Shown: positions 20,301 to 29,781, counted from the first letter of the stretch. The stretch is 64,000 bases of DNA from Chitinophaga niastensis (GCF_003014755.1 NZ_PYAW01000003.1:558001-622000); one strand, 5' to 3'. The notes: generated by a model not told the origin, from the sequence alone. A program made the numbers and translations.

Positions 20301-22205
20301 CGGGAACTGCGTATAGACAATGATTCCATCGGCGTAGTAAATGTTGATGGTACGTATCATCAGCAAACCGGTGACGCTACCTTTGTCATCAAATCTGATA
20401 ACGAAGGAAAAGCTTTCCTGGCGCAGGGCAAGGTAGGGTTATCTTCCACCAACAAAGCCATTGATGCAAGCATCAATGTAAACGGCACTTCTATCAGTTT
20501 ATTAAATAAGTACCTGACGGGCTATGTATCTAATCTCACAGGAGCCGTAAACGGTAATCTCAACATTACCGGTACTACCAGTCAGCCTTCCGTTAAAGGC
20601 ACCCTGACACTGGATACCGTAGGCGTTACAGTGGATTACCTGGGTACGCATTATAAGATACCTAAACTGAATGTGAATATCGATGACAACCTGATTGAGT
20701 TTGGCAACTTCTCCCTAATAGATAAATATAACACGGTAGGCACTGCCAGCGGTTATATCAGTCACGATCACTTTGATAAACTGAATTTTGATTTTGATGT
20801 TACCGGTAAAAAATTCCTCTTCCTCAATACCAGTGCAACGGATAATGATTTATTTTATGGAGATGTTATCGCGGATGGTAAAGTATATTTTTCCGGTCCG
20901 CTGAACGACATGCAAATGCACATTCTCGCCCGGCCAATCAAGGGAACACATTTCTATTTGCCTATGTCCGACAGTAAGGATATTGGTAAATACGATTACA
21001 TCACCTTCAAGTCCTACGGCACAGAAATAAAAGATAAAAAGAAGAAAAAAGATAATACAAAACTTACTGTAAAGCTGGATATCGCTGCCAATCCGGATGC
21101 GCAGATTGATGTCATCCTCGATGCCACTACCGGCGATGTTATCTCTGCTAATGGTACCGGTAACCTTCAGATCACAGTAAATACGGAAGGTGAGTTCAGC
21201 ATGTTCGGGAATTATGAAATCAATAATGGTTCCTATAATTTCAACTTTCAACGCCTTACCAGCTGGAAGTTTGATATAGAAAAGAACAGCACTATCACCT
21301 GGAATGGTGACCCACAGGATGCCAAAGTAAATATCATGGCTAAATACTCGCTGCCTAAAGTAAGTTTATACAACCTCGTAGGACAGGGAACCAATATCGC
21401 CACCGACAAACTGGCTACCCGCACAGAAAAAGTGGATGTAGAAATTAACCTGCGTGGCGCACTCCTCAAACCGGATATTACCTATTCCATTCAGTTGCCG
21501 GAAGTGGGCAGTCTGGCTTATGAGAGCGGTGTGGCGGCTCACCTGAAAGAAATCAACAATGATCAGAATAAAGCATTGTTCCAGGTATGGGGACTGCTGT
21601 TTTCTAATCAGTTCCTGCCAGACGATGCTACAGGCGCAGCTACCAACGTAGGTATTACCGGCAAAAACAGTGTGGGACAGGCATTATCAGCACAGGCGCA
21701 GGCCATTCTGAACAATATCACAGGGGTGTTACTAAAAGGTACCGGTATTGGTGTGAACGTAAACTACCGGGCTTATAATGTGGGTGGTCCGGCAGTGGAC
21801 AACTCCTCAGTAGACCGTAACCAGGTGAGTGCCGGTATTACCAGTAACTTATTCAATAACCGTTTCCGTTTATATGCCGGTGGTGATTACGATTGGGGGA
21901 AAACATCTACATCTGCCAGTACCAACCGCTTTGCGGGCGACTTCCGCATAGAGTACCTGCTCACAGCTGATGGCCGCTTCCGTATCAATGCTTTTAGCAA
22001 ATCAGATTACGATGTATATAACCTCAACAACCGTACGAAATCCGGTGTTGGCATCTCCTATATCAGGGAATACAATAAATTCAGTGAGTTGTTGAACAGG
22101 CGCAGATCTACGCCGCTATTGGATTCTCTACGCAAAGTAACAGCACTGAAAGAGAAACAGGAAGACTCGTTAAAAGTGAGGGGGGATACTAGTACGGTGC
22201 GCTAA
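17370..22205 (+). CDS. TamB-like translocation/assembly protein (DUF490)
   Basis: A very long (about 1,611-residue) protein with an N-terminal membrane anchor (ILSVVLLCLLGLIILIGILV, about residues 14-33), then a long repetitive beta-rich region of AsmA/TamB type. The C-terminal TamB domain (about 1,250-1,560) shows INNGSYNFNFQR, VNIMAKYSLPKVSLYN, ITYSIQLPEVGS and RFRLYAGGDYDWG. TamB-type proteins span the periplasm as a hydrophobic groove. They have been linked to outer-membrane protein assembly and to phospholipid transport. The start is uncertain: TTG at 17370 is the only early candidate after the in-frame stop at 17361, and it overlaps a -7-like box, so translation may begin slightly downstream. 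There is no adjacent tamA. Confidence 0.88.
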   Translation: MPDKLCRLKKVRKILSVVLLCLLGLIILIGILVNIPVVQNFLVHEVTSRLSERLKTRVEIDHVSLRLFNSMQLEGALIEDKHKDTLLYAGKLQLRITDWFFFQDKPVIKFIGLDNAQINLHRSSTDSVWNFHFLEEAFGSSKPDTSQQPAKTIALDLKKIDLRNIQVKQVDAWVGEDMRASAKRIYIDAKNLDLEKHNIDVQELLLDQPAFIISSYASSPLRHKRPPTGNSNPLPDTGAAHQLRWNGANWKLLVKELTIKNGMFGVDNPDDTTKIVPGYFAPHHIRFNEINLSLTNTSLIKDSVIGDLSLSTKERSGFEVKKLTSRFKMSPVEMEFSRLNLETNRSHIGDYYTMQYGDISDMSDYINDVFMQARFKNCRLSSDDIAFFAPPLATWKKEITLTGKARGPVSNLKASEIELQAGNTTRLKGSLEMRGLPDIYQTFIDFHLEELVTTGKDVMQIMPIVKDVNAVRIDRLTAIRFQGSYTGFVNDFVAYGQFQTNLGKLNSDLNFKTSRDVPVYSGSLTATNFDIGSLFDNSNLATISLDAKVDGAGFNFKTLKASVDADIKEISLFGYNYQHIKTKGEMSRKFFNGSLTANDPNLDMDFAGTIDFNEALPVFNFNSEIRKSDLKALHITQDSVTLQAKLDLNFAGSTIDNFDGVARMYEVSVFKDNRRLEFDSLNVSTHIQDNIKVLEFAGSEISGYVKGDYSFLQLPDAFHLLLYKYYPSFFSAPQNPNINQNFSFAFRFGDVDKLLKGFTKQFSGFSQTKVDGALNTMNGGNLALNILIPEAAYLNYHVQNLQVKGNGNFNKVNISTSIGKVLSGKNVVLENPLILASSGHDTSFIKVDLQAEDTSSLDGFYARVITVQDGLKINFLNSAFTVNERQWNVTPGNEIYWSKHFLTVKNLRVTRNDQSITVETNEYNPDESKFIVTLKNLNLADVIPAQLISTRVEGITDGTIHISDPTQNLDINTALRTRELRIDNDSIGVVNVDGTYHQQTGDATFVIKSDNEGKAFLAQGKVGLSSTNKAIDASINVNGTSISLLNKYLTGYVSNLTGAVNGNLNITGTTSQPSVKGTLTLDTVGVTVDYLGTHYKIPKLNVNIDDNLIEFGNFSLIDKYNTVGTASGYISHDHFDKLNFDFDVTGKKFLFLNTSATDNDLFYGDVIADGKVYFSGPLNDMQMHILARPIKGTHFYLPMSDSKDIGKYDYITFKSYGTEIKDKKKKKDNTKLTVKLDIAANPDAQIDVILDATTGDVISANGTGNLQITVNTEGEFSMFGNYEINNGSYNFNFQRLTSWKFDIEKNSTITWNGDPQDAKVNIMAKYSLPKVSLYNLVGQGTNIATDKLATRTEKVDVEINLRGALLKPDITYSIQLPEVGSLAYESGVAAHLKEINNDQNKALFQVWGLLFSNQFLPDDATGAATNVGITGKNSVGQALSAQAQAILNNITGVLLKGTGIGVNVNYRAYNVGGPAVDNSSVDRNQVSAGITSNLFNNRFRLYAGGDYDWGKTSTSASTNRFAGDFRIEYLLTADGRFRINAFSKSDYDVYNLNNRTKSGVGISYIREYNKFSELLNRRRSTPLLDSLRKVTALKEKQEDSLKVRGDTSTVR

Positions 22206-22209
22206 ATTT

Positions 22210-22600
22210 TCTTTCCCAGGATTAGACTGATTATGCTGATTACACTGATTTTATTTTTTTTGATTACAAAGGATTAAAAAAGATTGGCGGAGATCATCGC
22301 AGAAGTTGTCTGAACCAGGATTAAAGGATTTTACGGATTACCCTGATGGGTGTTTTGTTATTTAAAACATATAATTACATCGTATAAAATAAAAAGAGAA
22401 GGTCTGGAAATCCCAGACCTTCTCTTTTTATTTTCTTTCAAATATAAGACAACAAAACACCCATCAGGGTAATCCGTAAAATCCTTTAATCCTGGTTCAG
22501 ACAACTTCTGCGATGATCTCCGCCAATCTTTTTTAATCCTTTATAATTAAAAAAATAAAATCAGTGTAATCAGCATAATCAGTCTAATCCTGGGAAAGAC
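22210..22600. repeat. Family B long inverted repeat with about 150-base arms
   Basis: Left arm 22210-22359 and right arm 22451-22600 are nearly perfect reverse complements, with roughly two differences near the TTTGATTACAAAGG segment. Both begin, read inward, with TCTTTCCCAGGATTAGACTG. The 91-base centre contains a separate terminator. The element exactly fills the space between convergent tamB and ribBA. The same ends recur at 41552-41736. Confidence 0.92.
22391..22430. terminator. Bidirectional terminator at the centre of the long inverted repeat
   Basis: AAAAAGAGAAGGTCTGG and its exact complement form a 17-bp stem around a short AAATC loop, with A/T tracts at both edges. It can end both tamB (+) and ribBA (-) transcripts. 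Confidence 0.85.
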
Positions 22601-22608
22601 AACATCCG

Positions 22609-23811
22609 CTAACCGCGTAATATTTCATGACCGAGTTTATCTCTTTTGGTCCGCAGATAATTCTCATTATGCGGATTCGGATGTATTTCAATCGGCACAT
22701 TTTCCACGACTTCCAAACCATAGCCACTCAAACCAGCACGTTTGCGGGGGTTATTAGTGATGAGACGTAATTTGGAAATATCCAGATGCCGGAGGATTTG
22801 TGCACCAACGCCATAATCGCGTTCATCCATTTTAAAGCCCAGTTCCAGGTTAGCCTCTACTGTATCGAGTCCTTCTTCCTGGAGTTTATACGCTTTTAAT
22901 TTATTCATGAGACCGATACCACGACCTTCCTGGTTCATATATAATATAAGGCCTTTGCCTTCTTTCTCTACCATTTGCATGGCGGCGTGCAATTGCTCAC
23001 CGCAGTCGCAACGGAGTGAATGCAGGATATCGCCGGTAACGCAGGAAGAATGTACACGTACAAGTACGGGTTCATCTTTGGTCCAGGTACCTTTTCTCAG
23101 CGCCATGTGTATTTCGCCGGAATTGATTTGTTTAAAGGCGATCAGTTCAAAGTTGCCGTATTTGGTAGGCATCTGTACCCTTACTCCCTCTTCTATCAGC
23201 GTTTCGGTGCTGAGCAGGTAAGTGATCAGGTCCTGTATAGAGATGAGTTTCAGATCAAACCGGGTAGCTATTTCGCGAAGTTGCGGTAAGCGTGCCATGG
23301 AACCATCTTCATTCATGATCTCTACCAGTACACCGGCTGGTTCAAAACCTGCCAGTCGTGCCAGATCAATAGTTGCCTCCGTATGGCCGGAACGGCGTAA
23401 AACGCCACCGGTTTTGGCTTTCAGCGGAAAAATATGTCCTGGTTTACCCAGGTGTTCTGGTTTGGTAGTAGGATCTATCAGTGCCTGAATGGTTTTGGCC
23501 CTGTCATGTGCAGATATTCCTGTGGTACAGCCATGTCCCAGCAGATCTACGGATACGGTAAATGGTGTTTGGTGTAAAGCCGTGTTATCGCGTACCATCA
23601 GCTCCAGTCCTAACTCTTCGCAACGCTCTTCTACCAGCGGTGCACAGATCAGGCCACGGCCGTGGGTGCTCATAAAATTGATAATTTCGGGCGTTACATT
23701 GCGCGCTGCAGTTATAAAGTCCCCTTCATTCTCACGGTCTTCATCATCCACTACAATTACCAGCTTACCGTTTCTTATATCTTCTATTGCTGCTTCTATT
23801 TTATCTAACAT
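22609..23811 (-). CDS. ribBA: Bifunctional 3,4-dihydroxy-2-butanone-4-phosphate synthase / GTP cyclohydrolase II
   Basis: A two-domain riboflavin-biosynthesis enzyme of 400 residues. The N-terminal RibB domain (about 1-200) makes dihydroxybutanone phosphate from ribulose 5-phosphate. It shows the metal-binding acidic loop [35 protein letters not shown] and [11 protein letters not shown]. The C-terminal RibA domain (about 205-400) opens GTP. It shows the zinc cysteines in [20 protein letters not shown] and [19 protein letters not shown]. Both active sites look intact. No FMN riboswitch is recognisable upstream. An unusually good Shine-Dalgarno (GGAGGG) lies 8-9 bases before the ATG. Confidence 0.97.
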   Translation of the reverse strand: MLDKIEAAIEDIRNGKLVIVVDDEDRENEGDFITAARNVTPEIINFMSTHGRGLICAPLVEERCEELGLELMVRDNTALHQTPFTVSVDLLGHGCTTGISAHDRAKTIQALIDPTTKPEHLGKPGHIFPLKAKTGGVLRRSGHTEATIDLARLAGFEPAGVLVEIMNEDGSMARLPQLREIATRFDLKLISIQDLITYLLSTETLIEEGVRVQMPTKYGNFELIAFKQINSGEIHMALRKGTWTKDEPVLVRVHSSCVTGDILHSLRCDCGEQLHAAMQMVEKEGKGLILYMNQEGRGIGLMNKLKAYKLQEEGLDTVEANLELGFKMDERDYGVGAQILRHLDISKLRLITNNPRKRAGLSGYGLEVVENVPIEIHPNPHNENYLRTKRDKLGHEILRG

Positions 23812-23819
23812 ATAATATT

Positions 23820-23828
23820 CCCTCCGGG
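23820..23828 (-). promoter_or_regulatory. Strong Shine-Dalgarno of ribBA
   Basis: Read on the minus strand, CCGGAGGGAATATTATATG has a full GGAGG eight to nine bases before the ATG at 23811. This is a stronger site than most genes in this window carry, and it supports that start. Confidence 0.6.
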
Positions 23829-23848
23829 TAAGAAAATGTTGAATTGCG

Positions 23849-23856
23849 CAAAGTTA
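23849..23856 (-). promoter_or_regulatory. Candidate Bacteroidota -7 promoter box for ribBA
   Basis: The minus strand reads TAACTTTG, a match to the Bacteroidota primary-sigma -7 consensus TAnnTTTG, about 37 bases upstream of the ribBA start. A clear -33 TTG is not seen at the ideal spacing. The remainder of the 23,812-24,215 gap is non-coding; it holds a hairpin at 24066-24095 and the TonB-receptor promoter. Confidence 0.4.
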
Positions 23857-24065
23857 CGACATATAGATGTTAAAAGATAAGGTGTAAAACATCCCTTTTA
23901 CTGTTAAAAAAACGTTGCAGGAATGTTAATTATGCAGGCTGATTTTAACACATACAAAATAGCTCGCATTTATGATAGTTTATACACCTAAACAGGCATA
24001 AAGTTCAATCTGGGTATGGGTTTCATGCATTAATAATATCATCAATTTGAGGAATCATAATTTTT

Positions 24066-24095
24066 AAGGATTTTCTTGCGAAATCCTTTTATTTA
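24066..24095 (+). terminator. Small hairpin with T-rich tail upstream of the TonB receptor
   Basis: AAGGATTT (24066-24073) pairs with AAATCCTT (24081-24088) around the loop TCTTGCG and is followed by TTATTTA. No gene ends here, so it could terminate a short leader or unannotated RNA, or attenuate the downstream receptor gene. Confidence 0.4.
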
Positions 24096-24215
24096 CGGGC
24101 ATTCGGATAGATTATATCCAATTTTTTCCATATGGTTCGAGATATCAACACCGGGCTTAACAATTTGTTAATTCGGCGTTAAATTATTGCCAGGAAATTT
24201 TAGCAACTTTGCGCC

Positions 24216-27200
24216 ATGAAACAAACTTCTAAAATCATGAGATTTAGAAAATTACTCTTTACATTTTCTTTATTACTTACAACATTACTTACCTATGCAC
24301 AGGTTACGACCAGTAGCATCACCGGTGTTGTGACTGATTCAAAAGGGCAAGGGCTCATCGGAGCTACCGTAAAAGCCACACACACTCCAACCGGAACTGT
24401 TTATGGAACTACTACCCGCAATGGTGGCGAATTCACGATCCCTAACGTTCGCGTTGGCGGACCTTACAAAGTGGAAGTGTCCTTTATCAGTTACGGTACG
24501 GAAACTTTCAACGATATATTCCTGAAACTGGGAGAACCGTTGAAAATCAATGTAAAACTTTCTGAAGGCGCAACCAACCTGAAAGAAATAAGTATCACCG
24601 CTACTAAAAACATTGCACAAGGTAATGGCGGTACTGCACTGAACGTTTCCCGCACACAAATGGATAATATTCCTACTGTGAACAGAAGCGTACAGGATTT
24701 CGTGAAACTGAGCCCACAGGCATCTGTTTCTACAAACGGTAAAGATGGTTCACCTATGGGTATCTCCTTTGGTGGTCAGAGTAATAAATACAACCAGTTT
24801 GCAGTAGATGGCGCCGTAACAAACGATGTATTCGGCTTATCTGCTTCCGGTACCAATGGCGGTCAGGCAGGTGCCAACCCTATTTCTATCGAAACTATTG
24901 ATCAGCTGCAAATTGTACTGAATCCTTACGATGTTAAGCAAAGTGGTTTCACCGGTGGTGGTATCAATGCTATCACCAAAAGTGGTACTAACCAATTCCA
25001 TGGTGCTGCCTATTTATATTACCAGAATCAGGGCATGGTTGGTAAAGCTCCGGACTCTACCCGGTCCAGTTATGGTACCTTCAATAATAAAATTTTCGGT
25101 GCCAGCGTCGGTGGTCCGATCATCAAAAACAAACTGTTCTTCTTCATAAATGCTGAAAGATCTAAAAGGGTTAATCCAATCGATTTTAACCCGGGTACAG
25201 GTTCTTCCAACGTAACTGTAGACGAACTGCAAAATGTTTACAATCACGTAAAAACCAAATATGGTGTTGATCTGGGTGGTTTCACTGATCAGCAACGTGA
25301 AAAACCAGCCACGACTTTGTTTGGCCGTATTGACTGGAACATCAACAGCGTTCATAAGCTGACCTTCCGTCACAACTACCTGAATGCAAGCGATCTGGTA
25401 TACAGCAGAACTAATAGCGCTGCAGCTTATTACAACAACTACTATACTTTCCCTTCTATCAGTAATTCAAGCGTAGTTGAATTAAACTCCAACTTCTCTA
25501 ATAAACTTAGTAACGAGTTAAGGGTAGGATATAATAATGTAAAAGACAGAAGAAAATACCTTGGTTCACCATTCCCGAATGTTATTATCAACGACAACGG
25601 TCGTACTATTAACCTGGGCAGTGAATTCTCTTCCGGCGCCAATTCACTGAATCAGAGCATCTGGACTATTACAGATAACCTGACCATGTACCATGGCAAA
25701 CACACTATCACAGTGGGCGCCAATGCTGAAATATACAAGATCAAAAATACTTTTATTCAGGGTGCTTTCGGTGCTTACGTGTTTGATTCCATCGCTGGTT
25801 TCGTAAATGACCTGAAACCGAAACAATACCAGATCAACTATACCACTGCAGATTCTACTCTTAGAGATGGTATCGGCTTCAAAGCTGCACAGATCGGTAT
25901 CTACGCACAGGATGAATGGAATATCAGAAGAAACTTCACCCTGACCTATGGTGTAAGAATAGACATTCCTATATTCCCGACAACACCTCCGAATAACGAA
26001 TCTTTCTCCAAAAATCCAAACTTTGCAGGCTATTCTACTACCACTATACCTAAATCAACACCACTCATTGCACCACGCGTTGGTTTCACATGGGATGTAA
26101 CGAATGACGGTAAAACGATCATCCGTGGTGGTGTAGGTATTTTCACCGGCCGTGTACCTTTTGTATGGATTTCCAACCAGTATACCAATACCGGTAATAT
26201 ATACACGAACGTGAACCTGAGCGGTAACGGATTACCTAACTCATTCCGCTTCAACTACGATGGCAACAGTCCTTTCTACGGTCAATACTCAGCAGCAAAT
26301 CTGTCTGCTATGGGTGCTAACGTAGGTAGCAAACCATCCAACATCAACCTGTCTGACAAGAGCTTTAAGTTCCCTCAGATGTTCAAAACAAACCTGGCTG
26401 TTGAAAGAAAACTGCCATGGGGTATGACCGCTACATTGGAAGGTAACTTTACAAAAACTGTCAACAACGCTATCTGGAACAACCTGAACGTTACAGCAAC
26501 AGGTGACAGCGTTTCACTTGGTGGTGGTGTTAAAAGACCAATGTGGAAGAAAAAAGATCCTAACGCAGGTGACCAGATCCTGTTATTACAGAACACCAGC
26601 GATGGTTATACCTATAACATCTCCGGTGAGCTGACCAAAGTAACCAAAAACGGTCTGTTCTTCAAAGTAGGTTATTCCTATGGTGATGCTTATTCCGTTA
26701 ATGATGGTACTTCTTCTACCGCTGCTTCCAACTGGCGCTTTGGACCAAACATCAATGGTTTGAATAACCTGGATATGGGCCGTTCTAACTACAGCATGGG
26801 TAGCCGCGTACTGGCAGTAGTTTCCAAAGCCTTTACTTATGGTAAAGCAAAACAATTCCGTACTTCAGTTACCTTATTCTACAATGGTCAGTCAGGTGTG
26901 CCTTATTCATGGGTATACTTCAACTCTGTTGATCCAACCGGTGATGACTTAGGTAGCAATGGTAACAATGACCTGATCTATATTCCTAAAGCTTCTGAAG
27001 TAAGCACCATGCGCTTCGATCCGATCTCTCAGAAAAATTCTGCCGGTGCAGTCATCTACACCCGTTCAGAAGCTGAACAGAGAACAGACCTTGAGCGCCT
27101 GATCAGCAACGATAGCTATCTGGACAAACACCGTGGCGAAAACGCGAAGAAAAATGCTTCCCGTACGCCGTTCGAAAATATCTTCGACTTCAAAGTGGCA

Positions 27201-27473
27201 CAGGTACTGCCTATCTACAAGAATCATAAAATCGAACTTACTTTCGATATCCTGAACGTAGGTAACCTGCTGAACAGCGATTGGGGCAAAACTTACTTCA
27301 TTAGTAACAACGCTGCTACTCCGCTTACATACAGAAAAGCGGATGTAAACGGTCCGGTATTCCAATATGACAGAAGAAGGGTTGTAAATGGTTTTGGTGA
27401 TGAAAAACCTTACGCTATCAACAACTTTACTGCACGTTGGAGAGGACAGGTAGGCGTTCGCTACAGCTTCTAA
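24216..27473 (+). CDS. TonB-dependent receptor with carboxypeptidase-like regulatory domain
   Basis: A 1,085-residue outer-membrane receptor of the OmpA/Oar-like TonB-dependent type, not the SusC type. A signal peptide ends at LTYAQ (about residue 29; ATG at 24216 or a second ATG at 24237). A CarboxypepD_reg domain (about 32-120) starts SSITGVVTDSKGQGLIGATV. A plug follows with the motif IETIDQLQIVLNPYDVKQSG and GGINAITKSGTNQFHGAAY. A long barrel ends in the terminal aromatic GQVGVRYSF. No SusD partner follows, which supports a stand-alone receptor or adhesin-like Oar function. A strong terminator follows at 27499. Confidence 0.93.
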   Translation: MKQTSKIMRFRKLLFTFSLLLTTLLTYAQVTTSSITGVVTDSKGQGLIGATVKATHTPTGTVYGTTTRNGGEFTIPNVRVGGPYKVEVSFISYGTETFNDIFLKLGEPLKINVKLSEGATNLKEISITATKNIAQGNGGTALNVSRTQMDNIPTVNRSVQDFVKLSPQASVSTNGKDGSPMGISFGGQSNKYNQFAVDGAVTNDVFGLSASGTNGGQAGANPISIETIDQLQIVLNPYDVKQSGFTGGGINAITKSGTNQFHGAAYLYYQNQGMVGKAPDSTRSSYGTFNNKIFGASVGGPIIKNKLFFFINAERSKRVNPIDFNPGTGSSNVTVDELQNVYNHVKTKYGVDLGGFTDQQREKPATTLFGRIDWNINSVHKLTFRHNYLNASDLVYSRTNSAAAYYNNYYTFPSISNSSVVELNSNFSNKLSNELRVGYNNVKDRRKYLGSPFPNVIINDNGRTINLGSEFSSGANSLNQSIWTITDNLTMYHGKHTITVGANAEIYKIKNTFIQGAFGAYVFDSIAGFVNDLKPKQYQINYTTADSTLRDGIGFKAAQIGIYAQDEWNIRRNFTLTYGVRIDIPIFPTTPPNNESFSKNPNFAGYSTTTIPKSTPLIAPRVGFTWDVTNDGKTIIRGGVGIFTGRVPFVWISNQYTNTGNIYTNVNLSGNGLPNSFRFNYDGNSPFYGQYSAANLSAMGANVGSKPSNINLSDKSFKFPQMFKTNLAVERKLPWGMTATLEGNFTKTVNNAIWNNLNVTATGDSVSLGGGVKRPMWKKKDPNAGDQILLLQNTSDGYTYNISGELTKVTKNGLFFKVGYSYGDAYSVNDGTSSTAASNWRFGPNINGLNNLDMGRSNYSMGSRVLAVVSKAFTYGKAKQFRTSVTLFYNGQSGVPYSWVYFNSVDPTGDDLGSNGNNDLIYIPKASEVSTMRFDPISQKNSAGAVIYTRSEAEQRTDLERLISNDSYLDKHRGENAKKNASRTPFENIFDFKVAQVLPIYKNHKIELTFDILNVGNLLNSDWGKTYFISNNAATPLTYRKADVNGPVFQYDRRRVVNGFGDEKPYAINNFTARWRGQVGVRYSF

Positions 27474-27498
27474 TTGAAATTACTATATACTTTACAAA

Positions 27499-27532
27499 AG
27501 ACCTCCGTGCCATCACGGAGGTCTTTTTTTTA
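27499..27532 (+). terminator. Rho-independent terminator after the TonB receptor
   Basis: AAGACCTCCGTG and CACGGAGGTCTT form a perfect 12-bp stem with a tiny CCAT loop, followed by a run of T. Confidence 0.92.
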
Positions 27533-27577
27533 CAATAAATCCATCCGGCTTCCCGTTATATCCCAAATCCTTTACCC

Positions 27578-29041
27578 TTGTCCCGTTTACGTTGTCTCCT
27601 CCTCCTTGCCTGTACAATCCATCTGTCCACTATCCATGCACAGAACATAGTACCTAATCCGGGCTTTGAAGATGTGAACATTTGCACAGAATATTCCGCA
27701 CCCTGCGCGCCAAGCGCCTGGCAAGCGGTAGCACCGCATATCAGCAAAATCGTTTATAAAGATGAACTGGGCCAGCATTATGTTATGCTGACGATGCAAA
27801 GCCGCATCAATCCTGCCTTCCGGTCCTATTGCCAGACCCAGCTGCTATGCCCCCTGGAAAAAGGCCAGACATATAAACTGCGGCTATTTACCATGAGCAA
27901 CCAGGATCAACTACCCCTCCCGGATATACGATTTGACACTGCACCCGTCTTCCGCAATCTCGCCGAAGCACTGGAATTACCCGCCTCCCTACATCTTACC
28001 AAAAAAGATATTGTTCGTAAATATTATAACTGGACCATCCTGGAAAAAACCTTTACAGCAGATAACGATGCCGGCTATATCGTTATTGGTAATTTCAGTA
28101 AACCGGCTGCTATTTATAAACAGGAGTTTTATCTCTATCTCGACAGCGTAACTATTACCCCGTTATCCGGTAAAATATGTAAGGATGCTGATACTGTAAA
28201 GGCGAAGCTGTATGCGTTTCACAAACGCCACTCCTACTATTCGCCAAACGCAGGAGGAGATGGAAGCCCCTTTGGCAAAGCAACGCCCGTACTGCCATTG
28301 GCCGTATTTCAGCGCAGTGGCATCTGTGATACCATCCTGCTGAGAAGTGATTTTTTTCTGCCCCGCAGCAAAGACGTAAATCCTTCTTACCTGGCACAAC
28401 TGGAAAGCACCATGAAAGTGCAGCGCGATGATGTACGTAATAAAATTATGCTCACCGGCTATTCACATAAATCTCCCAATCCAAAATATAATGAGATAAT
28501 GGCACAGGACCGCGCCAATGCAGTAGCCACTTATCTCGTATACAAACAGGGATTCAGTTATGACGATTTCATCATCACTGGTCTAAGTAAACCCTCACCA
28601 GGAGAAGATTCCAGCGAAGTGGTAGAATTGATTAGTTGTCAGCCTGCACCGGAACTAACGGCGCCGGTTATACGAACAGATACACTGCTGATTCCTGATC
28701 TGCTGTTTAAAGTCAACAGCCATGAACTGAATACAACCCTGCATGCCTCACTGGACAGCCTCATTGGCAAAATTTCGGTAAATGACAGTATATCCGTCAC
28801 CGTTACCGGCCATACCGATAATACCGGCACCAGCGAATATAACCAGGAACTATCCATGCGGAGAGCTGTTACCGTAGCGGATTACATCCGCACTAAAAAA
28901 TCAGGCAGTAATATCACACAGGTAAATGGTATGGGAGAATCCATGCCGGTGGCAGATAACAATACCGCCGCAGGAAGAAGAAAAAACAGAAGAGTAGAAA
29001 TCATCATCTATCATCTTCCTAAAAATAATCTATCGCATTAA
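27578..29041 (+). CDS. OmpA-family outer-membrane protein
   Basis: A 487-residue protein with a signal peptide (LLLLACTIHLSTIHAQ) from a TTG start at 27578. No ATG fits ahead of the signal. The N-terminal region (about 22-200; NIVPNPGFEDVNICTEYSAP) looks like a carbohydrate-binding, jelly-roll type domain common in Bacteroidota cell-surface proteins. The C-terminal OmpA peptidoglycan-binding domain (about 365-480) shows VTVTGHTDNTGTSEYNQELS, RRAVTVADYI and GRRKNRRVEI. It probably anchors the envelope to murein. Its stop overlaps the stop of the convergent esterase gene. Confidence 0.88.
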   Translation: MSRLRCLLLLACTIHLSTIHAQNIVPNPGFEDVNICTEYSAPCAPSAWQAVAPHISKIVYKDELGQHYVMLTMQSRINPAFRSYCQTQLLCPLEKGQTYKLRLFTMSNQDQLPLPDIRFDTAPVFRNLAEALELPASLHLTKKDIVRKYYNWTILEKTFTADNDAGYIVIGNFSKPAAIYKQEFYLYLDSVTITPLSGKICKDADTVKAKLYAFHKRHSYYSPNAGGDGSPFGKATPVLPLAVFQRSGICDTILLRSDFFLPRSKDVNPSYLAQLESTMKVQRDDVRNKIMLTGYSHKSPNPKYNEIMAQDRANAVATYLVYKQGFSYDDFIITGLSKPSPGEDSSEVVELISCQPAPELTAPVIRTDTLLIPDLLFKVNSHELNTTLHASLDSLIGKISVNDSISVTVTGHTDNTGTSEYNQELSMRRAVTVADYIRTKKSGSNITQVNGMGESMPVADNNTAAGRRKNRRVEIIIYHLPKNNLSH

Positions 29042-29781
29042 GAAAAGAAAGGCAGCTGAAGAAACACTTCCATGGCGGTTTTCCACGTAGCTATATCATG
29101 CCGTCCACCTGGAATCTCCAGGTAGTGAATATCCTCTTCCGGCTTATACCCTTTTAACACCAGTTCCTTTATCAGGTCTTTGGTGTCATCAATACTGTCA
29201 ATAACACCGTTGTTATTACGATCTGCCGTTTCATCAGCAGTACCACATTCAAAAAAGAACTGTAACCCGGCACGGTAACCGCCTGAACGGATCAGCCGGT
29301 GCATGATACGGTCCTTGTCATCATGATAATCCCCGCCCAACGGCTTGCTACGCCACCATAATGCGCCAGAAAAAACACCCGCCAGCTGGAAAATGTCCGG
29401 ATGATGCCAAACTATATCCAAAGCAGACAATCCTCCCAGTGAAAAGCCCGCAAATGCATGCTGCGTAAAGGTCATAGCCGGGTACTGCTGCTGAAGGAAA
29501 GGTAATAATTCACGGATAATAAAACGCCCATACCCCTCTGCCATGGCTCCATATCCCTGGTGATCCAGCACACCGGCTGTGCCATACTCTGCCCTGCGAT
29601 GTACACCTGCATGAATACCCACCACTAAAACGGATGGGCTGGTATCAGGCAGTAAACCGGCCAGGTCCTGCCCATCATTTACCAGCAGCAGCACAGAAGG
29701 TGCTTCCCCCGTAAAATACGTGTCCAGCAATACTTCCCGCTGTAAAAAGGAAGAATTAATATGATGATGATGTGTTTGCAC
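29038..29781 (-). CDS. Alpha/beta-hydrolase, enterochelin-esterase-like
   Basis: A 247-residue cytoplasmic esterase of the putative-esterase (COG0627/COG2382-like) type. Visible parts: VLLLVNDGQDL near the N-terminus, the nucleophile elbow GFSLGG (Ser114), the acid region AGLQFFFECGTADETADRNN and a C-terminal histidine in GGRHDIATW. No signal peptide. The His-rich start (MQTHHHHINS) is odd but natural here. It is divergent from the 29839 esterase by 57 bases and could belong to the same pathway as the ligase cluster. Confidence 0.82.
   Translation of the reverse strand: MQTHHHHINSSFLQREVLLDTYFTGEAPSVLLLVNDGQDLAGLLPDTSPSVLVVGIHAGVHRRAEYGTAGVLDHQGYGAMAEGYGRFIIRELLPFLQQQYPAMTFTQHAFAGFSLGGLSALDIVWHHPDIFQLAGVFSGALWWRSKPLGGDYHDDKDRIMHRLIRSGGYRAGLQFFFECGTADETADRNNNGVIDSIDDTKDLIKELVLKGYKPEEDIHYLEIPGGRHDIATWKTAMEVFLQLPFFS

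Noticed and set aside
23812..24215. FMN riboswitch upstream of ribBA
   Set aside because: The gap was checked for the conserved AGGG...GGGG-type core and the six-helix layout. None is visible. Only a promoter-like box and a good Shine-Dalgarno are present.
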